The position numbers and the translations under genes were made by a program. The notes beneath the pieces are model-generated. The model ran no database searches. It saw only the letters and a program-made list of their open reading frames with translations, and had not been told where the DNA came from. A DNA stretch of 64,000 nucleotides, taken from Limimaricola soesokkakensis. GTDB lineage: Bacteria > Pseudomonadota > Alphaproteobacteria > Rhodobacterales > Rhodobacteraceae. The stretch is taken from assembly GCF_900172345.1 (NCBI RefSeq), contig NZ_FWFY01000004.1, forward strand, positions 62,001-126,000. The letters run 5' to 3'. Of this stretch, positions 8,716 through 17,426 are shown in pieces; positions within the stretch are counted from its first letter, which is position 1, and the number at the start of each line of letters is the position of its first letter.

Positions 8716-9786
8716 TCAGTCCGCGACCTCGATCCCGATCTTGCCCATATGCGCCTTCTCGAGGAACGCCTCCTGCGCCGCGCGCAGCTCGTGAAGCTTG
8801 TAGCTCTCTGCCAAAACGGGCCGGATCTCGCCCCGCTCGATATAGCCTACCAGATCGGCGAACACGCCCGGCTCCTGTCGGGTGCTGCCGATCAGCGTCA
8901 GATCCTTGAGGTAGAGCGTGCGCAGGTCGAGCTCGACGATCGGTCCGGCGATGGCACCGGAGGTCACGTAGCGTCCGCGCACCGCCAGCGCATTGAGGAG
9001 CGCGGGCCAGCGCGGGCCGCCGACAAGATCGAGCACGACGTCGAAGGCGCCCTCGGGCAGCGCGTCATCGCGGTGCAGGATGGCGTCGGCGCCCAAGGCC
9101 TTGAGGTCGTCCGCCTTGGCCGGGCTCGTGACCGCCGTGACATGCGCACCGCGCCGCTTGGCGAGCTGCACCGCGGCCGAGCCGACCCCGCCCGAGGCAC
9201 CGGTGATCAGCACCCGCTCAGCGCCGAGGCGCGCGCGCTGGATCATGCCCTCGGCGGTCGAGAAGGCGCAGGGGAAGGAGGCAAGTTCCACGTCCGAAAG
9301 CGGGCTGTCGATACGCAGTGCATGTTCGCTTGCGACCGTGGTGAACTCCGCGAAGCCGCCATTGCGCTCCGACCCGAAGGTGACCAGCGCGTCCTCGTCG
9401 CCGCCCGCGGGCCGGTGCATCGGCCGTACCAGCACCCGCTCGCCGATGCGGGCGGAGGCCACCTTTTCCCCGACAGCGACGATCTCGCCACAGCAATCGG
9501 CGCCTTGAATACGCGGGAAGCTCAGCGCCCCTGACCAAGCGCCGTCGGCGTCCGAGGCGCCGTCATAGCCCGTGGCCGCCGCAGAGTTCGTATCGCCGCG
9601 CACGGCCTTCGAATACCAGCCGGTTCGCGTGTTGACGTCGGTGTTGTTCACCGCCGACGCGCCGACGCGGATCAGCACCTCGCCTGCGGCGGGGTGCGGC
9701 ACAGGCATGTCCTCGCGCCATTCCAACCGGTCGAGACCGCCATGGCCGGTCAGAACCATGGCCTTCATCTTGTCAGGAAGGGTCAT
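8716..9786 (-). CDS. MDR-family alcohol dehydrogenase/quinone reductase-like protein
   Basis: A 356-residue medium-chain reductase. The GroES-like domain includes GADCCGEIVAVGEKV and GERVLVRP; the Rossmann motif is VLITGASGGVGSAAVQLA at about residues 197-214. Its C-terminal end, YKLHELRAAQEAFLEKAHMG, is typical of the family. It lacks the full set of structural-zinc cysteines. The ATG at 9784-9786 is preceded by ACGGAGC. It is divergent from a TetR gene across 70 bp holding two matching palindromes, so it is the likely target of that regulator. The substrate is unknown. Confidence 0.88.
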   Translation of the reverse strand: MTLPDKMKAMVLTGHGGLDRLEWREDMPVPHPAAGEVLIRVGASAVNNTDVNTRTGWYSKAVRGDTNSAAATGYDGASDADGAWSGALSFPRIQGADCCGEIVAVGEKVASARIGERVLVRPMHRPAGGDEDALVTFGSERNGGFAEFTTVASEHALRIDSPLSDVELASFPCAFSTAEGMIQRARLGAERVLITGASGGVGSAAVQLAKRRGAHVTAVTSPAKADDLKALGADAILHRDDALPEGAFDVVLDLVGGPRWPALLNALAVRGRYVTSGAIAGPIVELDLRTLYLKDLTLIGSTRQEPGVFADLVGYIERGEIRPVLAESYKLHELRAAQEAFLEKAHMGKIGIEVAD

Positions 9787-9802
9787 CGGGTTGCTCCGTC
9801 GT

Positions 9803-9846
9803 GTAGAATGATTGCTCTACTTGCTCAGGTAGAGGGACCTCTCTAC
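9803..9846. promoter_or_regulatory. Pair of TetR-type operators (GTAGA-N8-TCTAC)
   Basis: Two 18-bp palindromes with the arms GTAGA and TCTAC lie at 9803-9820 and 9829-9846, centres 26 bp apart, between the divergent MDR reductase and TetR genes. The second extends to a perfect 6-bp arm (GTAGAG/CTCTAC). The arrangement parallels the operator pair at 358-417 but the motif differs, so each TetR probably has its own site. Confidence 0.75.
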
Positions 9847-9856
9847 ATCGTCAAGC

Positions 9857-10384
9857 ATGACTGATACGATGACCAGGATCGCCGCCGGGCTGGAGCGGGC
9901 CTTCGCCGCACGCGGCTTCGCCGAGCCCAGCGTCGAGGACCTGCGCGACGCGGCAGGCGTCAGCCTGCGCACGCTCTATAAATATGTGCCATCGCGCGCG
10001 GACATGGTGCTGGCGGCGCTGGAGCATCGCCACGCGCGCTACCTCGCGCACCTCTTCGACGGATTGCCGGACGCACCGGAGGCGGCGCTGGACGCGTTGC
10101 TCGACCGGGTCGGAGCGTGGATGGCGACCGAGACCTCGCATGGCTGCCTGTTCCACGGCGCGGTGGCGGCCGAGCCCGGCAGCGAACGGCTGCGCGAGGT
10201 ACTGGGGCGGCACAAGGCCGAGGTGGCGCGCCGCGCCGCGGACGCCACCGGGCTCAGTGGCCACGAGATCGAACTCTCGCTGATCATGGAAGGCCTCACG
10301 CAGGCTTGGTCGCTGCACCACGACGCCGCCGTGGCGAGCGCGAAGCGGTTGGGGCATGACCTGTTGAGGCATGAGCCGGCGTAA
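9857..10384 (+). CDS. TetR family transcriptional regulator
   Basis: A 175-residue repressor with an N-terminal helix-turn-helix (RIAAGLERAFAARGF, then VSLRTLYKYVPSRADMVLAA) and a helical effector domain. The ATG is 10 nt after the second palindrome of the operator pair. Its expected role is repression of the divergent reductase and of itself. It is slightly shorter than the 190-210 residues usual for TetR proteins but looks complete, ending in HDLLRHEPA. Confidence 0.88.
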   Translation: MTDTMTRIAAGLERAFAARGFAEPSVEDLRDAAGVSLRTLYKYVPSRADMVLAALEHRHARYLAHLFDGLPDAPEAALDALLDRVGAWMATETSHGCLFHGAVAAEPGSERLREVLGRHKAEVARRAADATGLSGHEIELSLIMEGLTQAWSLHHDAAVASAKRLGHDLLRHEPA

Positions 10385-10458
10385 CGGCAGGTTCTGCTCG
10401 ATAATCCGGCCTCATCGAGGTCGATGCCGCCACCCTCAGCCCTGTGCCATCGGCGACC

Positions 10459-10707
10459 TCACTGGCTCGCCATGCCTGCCAGCATCGCGCCGAGGGCGAC
10501 GAAGTGGATCAGCATGATCGCCCTGTCGTTCCACAGCACCCCGACGAACAGCCATCCGAGAACGCCAACGACGAACAGGTAGAGGTTCCACGGCGTCCAG
10601 CCGAAGGCCGTTCCGGCATAGCCGAGGATCTGGATGACGGAGGCCACCCATTTCACGACGAAGGCGGTCCGGTCCCGGCGCGCGATATCGGTTACTTCAG
10701 ACGTCAC
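10459..10707 (-). CDS. Small membrane protein, DUF6552-like
   Basis: An 82-residue protein with two or three hydrophobic segments (VVKWVASVIQILGYAGTAFG, NLYLFVVGVLGWLFVGVLW, IMLIHFVALGAMLAG). The sequence resembles the small DUF6552 family common in Rhodobacterales; its function is unknown. It overlaps the 3' end of the broken SDR by 11 nt and reads the same way, which suggests the two were once separate neighbours before a deletion. Confidence 0.65.
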   Translation of the reverse strand: MTSEVTDIARRDRTAFVVKWVASVIQILGYAGTAFGWTPWNLYLFVVGVLGWLFVGVLWNDRAIMLIHFVALGAMLAGMASQ

Positions 10708-10951
10708 GGCTCAGCCCCCCGTCGATCCGACCCCAGCTTTCCATCGCGCATTCGACGAGCAGTCTCAGATCCTCGACCGACCGGTTCGAGCCCGTGACGC
10801 CGAAGCCGCCGAGTTGATTTCCAAGAGCCTCCCCCTTTCCCAAGGAGGACAGCACACCGACCTTGAAGCCATCGCCCACCAGCCGCCGCGCGGCTCCAGC
10901 CCCCATGCCACTGCTGCCGGCAGTGATCGGCGCCACTTTCTCTATCGCCAT
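10697..10951 (-). pseudogene. Truncated SDR oxidoreductase remnant
   Basis: An 84-codon frame starts like a classical SDR (MAIEKVAPITAGSSGMGAGA, the TGxxxGxG cofactor region) and follows the fold to the fourth strand (ESWGRID). There, where intact SDRs continue with a conserved NNAG-type motif, it changes to GGLSRDV and stops. The catalytic Ser-Tyr-Lys region is missing, so it cannot be an active dehydrogenase. A deletion of about 500 bp that brought the DUF6552 gene close is the simplest explanation. It is divergent from a LysR gene that probably once regulated it. Confidence 0.75.
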
Positions 10952-11068
10952 TCCTGCGCGCTCCTTGTCTTTCCTGCGGCGCCCGGTGCGCCTATGGATC
11001 GTTAGATAAGGGGCTTGAATAAAGGCGACCAGTCAGGTGAGCTGTCGCGTGGGTGTAGGAGAACTATC

Positions 11069-11965
11069 GTGTCGAGCGAAGCCGATCTGCCCTCCCTGAG
11101 CGGCCTGCGCGCCTTCTCCGCGGCGGGCAGGCACCTGTCCTTCCGCGCAGCGGCGGAGGAGTTGGGCGTGACGCAAGGCGCCGTAGCCCAGCAGGTGCGC
11201 GGTCTCGAGGAGCATCTCGGTCTGCGCCTGTTCCTTCGCGAGCCGCGGGGGCTGAGCTTCACCGAGGCGGGGCGGGTCTACCATGCCGCGGTCGCCCGGG
11301 CCTTCTCCCAGCTTCTGGATGCGACCGACGCGCTTCGGGAAGCGCCGTCGCGGGTGACGATCAGCGTGACCCCGACATTCGCGTCGAAATGGCTCATCCC
11401 GCGGCTCGGGGAGTTCACCGAGGCAAATCCCGGGATCGACCTACGGATCACCGCAACCGAGCGCGTTATGAGCTTTCACGCGGACGGCATCGACCTGGCG
11501 GTGCGGCAGGGGCACCCGCCATTCGGGGCCAGCCTGCGCGCCGACCTGCTGTTTCCGCAGGAGGTCATCGCGGTGTGCTCGCCACAACTGGTTGCCAGTC
11601 AGGGCGGGCTTCTCGATGCAGCGGCGTTCTCGCGCATGACTTTGCTGCACGATACGCATGATCTTTGGCCGCAGTTCATCGAGATGGCATTCGGAACCGA
11701 GTTGGACGCGCCACGTGGGCTTCGTTTCAGCCAGACGACGCTGAGCCTCGACGCGGCCCTGGCCGGTCAGGGCATCGCCTTGGCCAGCCGTTTCCTCGTG
11801 CAGCGGGACCTCGATGCCAGCCGCCTCGTTCAGCCTGTCGCCACCGCGCTCGAAGGGGGACAGGATTTCTACGCCCTGCTGCCGCGTCAGGGCGCATCCG
11901 AGGCGGCCCTGCGCGCAAGGGACTGGCTTCTCGGCGTTGCGTCCAAAGAAGCCCAGAAGGGTTGA
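11069..11965 (+). CDS. LysR family regulator (GcvA/AmpR-like)
   Basis: A 298-residue LysR regulator of the GcvA type. The N-terminus LSGLRAFSAAGRHLSFRAAA and the motif TQGAVAQQVRGLEEHLGLRL form the DNA-binding domain, and the effector domain begins near VTISVTPTFASKWLIPRL. I prefer the GTG at 11069, with AGGAG 7 nt upstream, over an in-frame TTG at 11015. It is divergent from the truncated SDR, so its original target may be lost; it could be an orphan now or act elsewhere. Confidence 0.87.
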   Translation: MSSEADLPSLSGLRAFSAAGRHLSFRAAAEELGVTQGAVAQQVRGLEEHLGLRLFLREPRGLSFTEAGRVYHAAVARAFSQLLDATDALREAPSRVTISVTPTFASKWLIPRLGEFTEANPGIDLRITATERVMSFHADGIDLAVRQGHPPFGASLRADLLFPQEVIAVCSPQLVASQGGLLDAAAFSRMTLLHDTHDLWPQFIEMAFGTELDAPRGLRFSQTTLSLDAALAGQGIALASRFLVQRDLDASRLVQPVATALEGGQDFYALLPRQGASEAALRARDWLLGVASKEAQKG

Positions 11966-12388
11966 AGTCATGTGCCGAGAACCGCAAGGCGCCAAGCGTT
12001 TTGATGATCGGACGTGCTGGCAATCCACGGGCGGCGGCTAGGCTCAGGACCCGTCGATCTTGCCGAGGCCGTGCGGTTCAGGCTCTGCCAAGAGCATGAT
12101 CGATGAGCAACCTATTTGGCTGATGGCCAGGCTGATCAGCACCAGCCATGGCGCGGTGATCGACACCCGCGCGATCATCCGCGGGCCTAGGAGCGGTCGG
12201 ATTGGGGGTCTCGGCACCGACGTTCACGAGGAAGAGGGGAACTCTTTCCGAGGACCTGTCGAACCGGATCATCCATCGGTGCCGGACCGCCCCGCACAGG
12301 AAAGCCTGCAATTGATCTGGCGCAAGGCGCGATGGGCGAAAGCCCGCGAGGCTTGGATCGCACCGGAATGAAGCGAGGGGTAGAGCAC
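11966..12388. other. Intergenic region with weak small-ORF and promoter signals
   Basis: The region between the LysR and universal stress protein genes holds no clear gene. A 44-codon leftward frame (12044-12178) reads MIARVSITAPWLVLISLAIS and then a short polar tail. It looks like one membrane segment, but it has no recognised homologue and no strong ribosome site. An FNR-like sequence at 12312-12325 is listed separately. Confidence 0.35.
12312..12325. promoter_or_regulatory. Imperfect FNR/Crp-family site upstream of the stress protein
   Basis: The sequence TTGAT-N4-CGCAA has one perfect FNR half-site and one half-site more like those of NnrR-type regulators. Its centre is 70 bp before the universal stress protein ATG, the same distance as the perfect box at 20185-20198 from the pentaheme cytochrome ATG. 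This suggests, but does not prove, shared oxygen control. Confidence 0.4.
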
Positions 12389-13243
12389 ATGAAAACGATC
12401 GTCGCCGCGACCGACTTCTCGAAGGCGGGCAACCAAGCGGTCCTGCGGGGGGCGGAGATCGCGGCCCGCAAGGGTGGGCGTCTGCACATCTTCCATGCCT
12501 CGAGCTTTCGGATCGCCCCCGAACAGGCGGCGCATTTCGCCGCCCTCGTGGAAGGCTATTTCGACACGCTGCGCGCCCGCATCCAGTGCCGATACGGGCC
12601 GAGGCTGGAGGTGGGCGGCACCCATGCGGACATCTGGCAGGATATTCATAGGGTGCTAACGCAGCAGAATGCGGAGCTGCTGGTGGTGGGACAGCATGTT
12701 CACCCGAACGGGATCGACGCGTTTCACGGGACATTCGTGGAGCGTCTGGCCGCCGATTGCGCGGTGCCGGTCCTGGTCTCGACCTCCGCGCCGGAGGCGC
12801 CCTATCGCCGCGCATTGGTGGCGCTCGATCCGAGCCCGGAAAACGAGAAGCTCATCCCGGTCATTCGCGACGTCGCGCCCGGTTCGGCCATCGCATTGAT
12901 GCAAGTCGCGCCCGCCGAGCCGGGTGACGAATTCTCCTGCGGCCCCGATGGCGCAGTCGCGAGCACGACACTGAAGCAAGGCACCCAAGCAATCGAGCGG
13001 CTCCGCGACCGAACGGGCCTCGATCCCGAAACCGAGATCCTGATGGTCAAGGGCAATCCGCGTAATCGGATCCGGCGACTGGCCTCGGCGCGCAAGCTCG
13101 ACCTCGTCGCTCTTCCGGGGACGGGACCGATGCAAGAGTTGAATGGCGATTTTCTCAGGACACCGCCATGCGACCTGCTGGTGTTCCCGACCGCAGCCCG
13201 GCGAATGACGGATACCGCATTTCCGGCAATACACCGGACATGA
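12389..13243 (+). CDS. Universal stress protein, tandem UspA domains
   Basis: A 284-residue protein with two UspA-like domains. The first, about residues 1-145, starts MKTIVAATDFSKAGNQAVLR and ends VPVLVSTSA. The second, about 150-280, is more diverged (RRALVALDPSPENEKLIPVI to CDLLVFPTAA). The ATP-loop glycines of the first domain are not in the standard spacing. The start at 12389 has GCGAGGGG upstream. Convergent with the nqr operon's last gene, it may belong to the same low-oxygen response, as Usp and CBS proteins often do in alphaproteobacteria. That link is inferred. Confidence 0.85.
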   Translation: MKTIVAATDFSKAGNQAVLRGAEIAARKGGRLHIFHASSFRIAPEQAAHFAALVEGYFDTLRARIQCRYGPRLEVGGTHADIWQDIHRVLTQQNAELLVVGQHVHPNGIDAFHGTFVERLAADCAVPVLVSTSAPEAPYRRALVALDPSPENEKLIPVIRDVAPGSAIALMQVAPAEPGDEFSCGPDGAVASTTLKQGTQAIERLRDRTGLDPETEILMVKGNPRNRIRRLASARKLDLVALPGTGPMQELNGDFLRTPPCDLLVFPTAARRMTDTAFPAIHRT

Positions 13244-13427
13244 CCCAAGCGTCTGCAGCGGGTCTTGCTGGACTCTGCAATTCCGACGGGTGCCACGCCA
13301 AGCGAAGGACCGAGAGGACCGACTGCCATTCGTGGCCGTGCGAAAGCTCCCCACGGGCGCGTGTGATACTGCTCATCGCTGCCCTTTGCCCGCTTGAGTG
13401 CCGCTTGCGCGATCGTCATAGGTAGCT

Positions 13428-13838
13428 TCAGCTCGATACCCAGCTCTCCCGCGCCGCCAGAGCCCTGACGACATCGCCGCGAGAAACTATTCCGACGATC
13501 CGCCCCTCTTCGAGCACCGGAAAGCGGCGATAGCGGTTGGCGAGGAAGCTCTCGATCGCCGTAAGGATGTCCAGATCGGCCGGCAGGCTTTCGACCGGGG
13601 CATGCATCACCTCGTCGACCCGACCCGGCGGTCCGGCGTGGTAGGCCGCATGCAGCGCCCCCTTCAGGCAATCCCGCTGCGACACCATGCCGACGAGACG
13701 GCCATCGGCATCGACGACCGGCAGGCCCGAAATGCCGTGAAACGCCAAGAGATGCATGGCGCGGAGCAGGTCCATGCCGGGCGTCGCGGTGACCACATCG
13801 CGCGTCATGATCGCAGCGATGCGAGGCAGCGGCTTCAT
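13428..13838 (-). CDS. CBS-domain pair protein
   Basis: A 136-residue protein made almost entirely of two CBS domains, the first from about IAAIMTRDVVTATPG to SQRDCLKGAL, the second from VDEVMHAPVESLP to SRGDVVRALA. Such pairs bind adenine nucleotides and often sense energy charge. I chose the ATG at 13836-13838, which overlaps the nqrM stop as ATGA; an in-frame ATG at 13871 would give 11 more residues. It is the last gene of the nqr-like operon, so a regulatory role for that complex is plausible but unproven. Confidence 0.82.
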   Translation of the reverse strand: MKPLPRIAAIMTRDVVTATPGMDLLRAMHLLAFHGISGLPVVDADGRLVGMVSQRDCLKGALHAAYHAGPPGRVDEVMHAPVESLPADLDILTAIESFLANRYRRFPVLEEGRIVGIVSRGDVVRALAARESWVSS

Positions 13839-13984
13839 GGCACGGGGCGGCGCGCGCAGGGCTTGCGACATCCCTCACAGGCCCGGCCGCATCCGCTAGA
13901 TAGCGGGCCGCGCCCGGCCAGAAGCCCCAAGGCCAGCCCCGCCATCGACAGCGACACCAGAATGAGAACGAGTAGCAGCAACAT
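13835..13984 (-). CDS. nqrM: NqrM-like small Cys-rich membrane protein
   Basis: A 49-residue protein with one N-terminal membrane segment (MLLLLVLILVSLSMAGLALG) and a cysteine cluster C-x3-C-x2-C-x3-C at residues 32-43. This is the plan of NqrM (DUF539), the assembly factor thought to deliver iron to the NqrD/NqrE cluster site. It lies 12 nt after apbE and overlaps the CBS gene by ATGA. NqrM is usually around 70 residues, so this is a short form. Its place directly after nqrF-apbE strongly supports the call. Confidence 0.8.
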   Translation of the reverse strand: MLLLLVLILVSLSMAGLALGLLAGRGPLSSGCGRACEGCRKPCARRPVP

Positions 13985-13996
13985 GCGCGATGTCCT

Positions 13997-14953
13997 TCAT
14001 GCAATGAAATGGGCGTCGATGCCGCCGATCATCGTCTCGACCACCCCCTCGGATGCGCGATGCAGGAACAGGGCCGCGATCCCGGCCCGGCGGGCGAGCG
14101 CGGGTCCCCTCTTGGGCCCCAGCGCGAGGAGGCCCGTGGCCAGCGCATCGGCACGCAGGCCGGTTCGAGCCAGCACCGAGACCTGCAGGAGCCCCTGCGC
14201 GGCGGGCCGGGCGCTGGCCGGGTCGATGACATGGCTGGTCGTCGCAGGCCCCGCATGGCCCTGCGGCGCATGGGCGGAGGTCGCCAGCGCCAGCGCCCCC
14301 GGCCGGACCACCCGCTGCGCTTGCACTCTTTCCACCCCCGGCACCTCGATTGCCACTCTCCACGACCGGCCCGAGGGATGGCGACCGAGCGCCCGGACCT
14401 CGCCGCCGATCTCGACCAGCGCGTCCCTCGCACCCAGACCGGCGATCCGTGCGGCAAGCAGATCGAGCGCATGTCCCTTGGCCAGGCCGCAGGGATCGAA
14501 GGTCAGCGCGTCATGACTTTTGCGGACCGCGCCGCCGCTCAGTTCGAACCGCCCTGCCCTCGGGACCTCTCCTGCGATTTGTCCGAAACCATAGCGCGCC
14601 ACCAACGGCCCGACGCGTGCGTCGAACCCGCCTCCGGTCAGCCTCTGCACGGCCTCGGCCTCTCGCAGGCAGGTCCGGGTCGCATCCCCCATCTGCATCC
14701 ACCGCCGCGCCGGGGCGCGATTGAGCGCAGTGAGAGCGCTGTCGTCGCGCCATGGGGACAACTCCGCATCCAGTCCGGCAATAAGTCTTGTGGCCTCGGC
14801 CATGAGGACCGCCTTGTCCGTACCGGCCGGCACGAGGCAGCGCCAGTAGCTGCCGAAGGCCGGGCCGCCAAGGCTGACCGTTGCGGCCCATGCGGGCGGG
14901 GCAAAGAGTGCCGCCGCAGCGCCCACCAGAATCTCGCGTCGTCCGATCTGCAT
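13997..14953 (-). CDS. apbE: FAD:protein FMN transferase
   Basis: A 318-residue ApbE protein that attaches FMN covalently to a threonine of target flavoproteins in the periplasm, using FAD. The N-terminus MQIGRREILVGAAAALFAPP is a probable signal with a twin-arginine-like start. Family motifs include LSPWRDDSALTALNR, DPCGLAKGHALDLLA, LVEIGGEVRALG and the C-terminal LRADALATGLLALG. It starts 3 nt after nqrF. Its local substrate should be NqrC Thr234; the usual second substrate, NqrB, lacks the motif here. Confidence 0.92.
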   Translation of the reverse strand: MQIGRREILVGAAAALFAPPAWAATVSLGGPAFGSYWRCLVPAGTDKAVLMAEATRLIAGLDAELSPWRDDSALTALNRAPARRWMQMGDATRTCLREAEAVQRLTGGGFDARVGPLVARYGFGQIAGEVPRAGRFELSGGAVRKSHDALTFDPCGLAKGHALDLLAARIAGLGARDALVEIGGEVRALGRHPSGRSWRVAIEVPGVERVQAQRVVRPGALALATSAHAPQGHAGPATTSHVIDPASARPAAQGLLQVSVLARTGLRADALATGLLALGPKRGPALARRAGIAALFLHRASEGVVETMIGGIDAHFIA

Positions 14954-14956
14954 GGT

Positions 14957-16174
14957 TCAGCTCCCGAAATCATCGAAGAAGATCCGGGTTGGCGGCACCC
15001 CCGCCTCGTCCAGTACGCCCATCACCGCCGCGATCATCAGCGGCGGACCGCAAAGGTAGTAATCGCACGCCTCTGGAGCCGCATGATCGCGCAGGAGGCC
15101 GTCGCGCAGGGCCGCGTGGACGAAGCCCGTCCGCCCGCCCCAAGGCTCGTCGGGACGCGGATCGGACAGCGCGACCTCGAAGCGGAAATTCGGGTACCGA
15201 CGGGCCAGCGCCGCGAACTCCCCGGTATAGTACAGGTCGTCGCGGCGGCGCGCGCCGTACCAGAAGCTGATCGGCTGAGACGCCCCCTGCCCTAGCTGTT
15301 CATGGATGATCGCCCGAAGCGGCGCCATGCCGACGCCGCCGCCGATCAGCACCATCTCGCGCGTTCCCGCTTGCGCGCGAAAATCGCCATGCGGGCCGCT
15401 TGCCGCGATCCGGGTGCCCTTCTCCACGTGAAACAGCCAGGACGAGACCGCCCCCGGCGGCAGACGCGGCCGATCCGGCGGTGGCAGGGCAAGACGGATG
15501 AGCAGCACGAAATGCCCCTGCGCGAGATCAGCGGGGGTGCTGGCGATGGAATAGGCGCGGGTGGCCGGCGCGGTCATGACGGCGCGCAGCCCCCGCAGTT
15601 CGGACCAATCCTCGGCAAACCGCTCCGGCACTTCGATCGCGTCGAAGCCGAAATCATGCGGCGGTGCGGTCAGCGACACGAAGGCCCCGGCCTGCACCGA
15701 GCCGGCCACGTCGGACGGCGCCTCGAGCACGAGTTCGCGGATCAACGGCGTCAGGAAGCGTGCGCGCAGGAGGGTACAGTCGAAGCCGCGCGCGCCTAGA
15801 AGCGCCTCTGGCAACTCGACCGCAACCGGCCCGCGCAACCGGAGCTGGCAGGCCAGATGCATGCCTGCACGGCGTTCGGCCCGCGACAGCCGGGCCCGTT
15901 CGGCGGGCATCGGCGCGACAGGTTCTCCCCTGACCCGCACCCGGCACTGGCCGCATGTCCCCGCGCCTCCACAAGCCGCAGGCAACAGGATGTCATGCGC
16001 GGCCAGTGCCCCCAGGAGGTCGGTGCCAAAGCGGCTTTCGAAAGGCGCATGGTCGTTCACCGTGACGGCGATGGACAGATCGGGCACCAGCCGCCGCCGC
16101 GCCATCATGAGCGCGGCGCTGAGCGCCAGCACCAGCGTCACGAGGAGGACAACGCCCGCCAGCACCCCGGTCAT
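14957..16174 (-). CDS. nqrF: Nqr-type NADH dehydrogenase subunit F
   Basis: A 405-residue electron-entry subunit. An N-terminal membrane helix ([20 protein letters not shown]) is followed by a plant-type 2Fe-2S domain with Cys68, Cys74, Cys77 and Cys109. A ferredoxin-NADP reductase-like FAD module follows ([12 protein letters not shown] for flavin) with an NADH domain ([27 protein letters not shown]). Length and order match NqrF. It takes electrons from NADH and passes them into the membrane subunits. It overlaps nqrE by 4 nt. Confidence 0.92.
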   Translation of the reverse strand: MTGVLAGVVLLVTLVLALSAALMMARRRLVPDLSIAVTVNDHAPFESRFGTDLLGALAAHDILLPAACGGAGTCGQCRVRVRGEPVAPMPAERARLSRAERRAGMHLACQLRLRGPVAVELPEALLGARGFDCTLLRARFLTPLIRELVLEAPSDVAGSVQAGAFVSLTAPPHDFGFDAIEVPERFAEDWSELRGLRAVMTAPATRAYSIASTPADLAQGHFVLLIRLALPPPDRPRLPPGAVSSWLFHVEKGTRIAASGPHGDFRAQAGTREMVLIGGGVGMAPLRAIIHEQLGQGASQPISFWYGARRRDDLYYTGEFAALARRYPNFRFEVALSDPRPDEPWGGRTGFVHAALRDGLLRDHAAPEACDYYLCGPPLMIAAVMGVLDEAGVPPTRIFFDDFGS

Positions 16175-16770
16175 GGCACCAGCCCCCCGAAGCCGGAAAA
16201 ACCGAGCGACATCAGACCGGTGACAATGAAGGCCCCGCCGAGGCCCCGCAGCCCCTCGGGCATGTCGGCATGGCGCAAACGCTCGCGGATCGCGGCGAAG
16301 GCGGTGATCGCCAGCGCCCAGCCGATGCCGCTGCCGATCCCCCAGACCACCGCCTCCAGCGGGTCGTAGCGCCGCTCGACCATGAACAGGCTGCCACCTA
16401 GAATTGCGCAGTTCACCGTGATCAGCGGCAGGAACACCCCCAGCGCCCGGTGCAGCGCCGGCACGAAGCGATCGAGCAGGAGCTCCATCAGCTGCACCAT
16501 CGCGGCGATGACGCCGATGAAGACGATGATCCGCAGAAAGCTCAGGTCGATCTCGGGCAGCCCGGCCCAGTGCAGCGCGCCGGGGGCGAGCAGGAAGGTG
16601 TGGATCAACGCGTTAACCGGCACCGTCACGCCCTGCACCACGATCACCGCGATGCCGAGGCCCAGCGCGGTGGAAATCCGCTGCGACACGGCGAGGAAGG
16701 TGCAGATGCCGAGGAAGAAGGACAGCGCGAGGTTGTCTGTGAGGATCGAGGCGAGCAGGATCTCCATCAT
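16171..16770 (-). CDS. nqrE: Nqr subunit E
   Basis: A 199-residue protein with six predicted membrane segments. The two buried cysteines that with NqrD hold the intramembrane iron site are present, in [12 protein letters not shown] (Cys22) and [10 protein letters not shown] near residue 120. Length matches the NqrE/RnfA family; the presence of nqrA and nqrF, and the absence of rnfB and rnfC, decides for Nqr. It overlaps nqrD and nqrF by ATGA. Confidence 0.92.
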   Translation of the reverse strand: MMEILLASILTDNLALSFFLGICTFLAVSQRISTALGLGIAVIVVQGVTVPVNALIHTFLLAPGALHWAGLPEIDLSFLRIIVFIGVIAAMVQLMELLLDRFVPALHRALGVFLPLITVNCAILGGSLFMVERRYDPLEAVVWGIGSGIGWALAITAFAAIRERLRHADMPEGLRGLGGAFIVTGLMSLGFSGFGGLVP

Positions 16771-17426
16771 GGCCGCGCCTCCCCCTGTCGGGATAGAAGG
16801 CGATGTTCGGGCCGTTCAACCTGTTCGGGGCGTGCCGTGCGGATCGCCCAGATCATGAGCCCGATGATGAAGAAGGCCGATGGCGCGAGCTGCATCAGCC
16901 GCAGCGGCTCGAACCACCCACCCTGTTCCGCCAGCGGCAGCATCGGAATACCGAGAAGCCTGCCGGTGCCGAAGAGTTCGCGGATCGTTGCGACGATCAC
17001 CAGCACGAGGCCGTAGCCCAGCGCGTTGCCCAGCGCGTCCAAGATCGACGGTCCCACGGGATGGTGCATGGCGAAGCCTTCGGCCCGGCCCAGCACGATG
17101 CAGTTGGTGACGATCAGCCCGACGAAGATCGACAGCCGCTGGCTGATCTCGAAGGCATAGGCACGCAGCACCTCGTCGGTGACGATCACCAGCGTGGCGA
17201 TGATGGTGATCTGAAGGATTAGCCGGATCGCGTGCGGGATATGGCGGCGGATCGCGCTGATGATCGCGGCCGAGGCGCAGAGCACGAAGATCAGCGCCGC
17301 CGCCATGGTGAGCGCCGTCGCCAGTGCCGTGGTCACCGCCAGCGCCGAGCAGATGCCGAGGATCTGCAGCGTCACCGGGTTCGAGCGGATCAGCGGATCG
17401 GTCAGGTGGTGCGACAACCTGATCAT
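16767..17426 (-). CDS. nqrD: Nqr subunit D
   Basis: A 219-residue membrane subunit pairing with NqrE. The conserved cysteines lie in [10 protein letters not shown] and [15 protein letters not shown], and NPVTLQILG opens the first helix. I start at the ATG at 17424-17426, which overlaps the nqrC stop as ATGA. In other Nqr complexes NqrD and NqrE together carry the iron centre between NqrF and NqrC. Confidence 0.92.
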   Translation of the reverse strand: MIRLSHHLTDPLIRSNPVTLQILGICSALAVTTALATALTMAAALIFVLCASAAIISAIRRHIPHAIRLILQITIIATLVIVTDEVLRAYAFEISQRLSIFVGLIVTNCIVLGRAEGFAMHHPVGPSILDALGNALGYGLVLVIVATIRELFGTGRLLGIPMLPLAEQGGWFEPLRLMQLAPSAFFIIGLMIWAIRTARPEQVERPEHRLLSRQGEARP

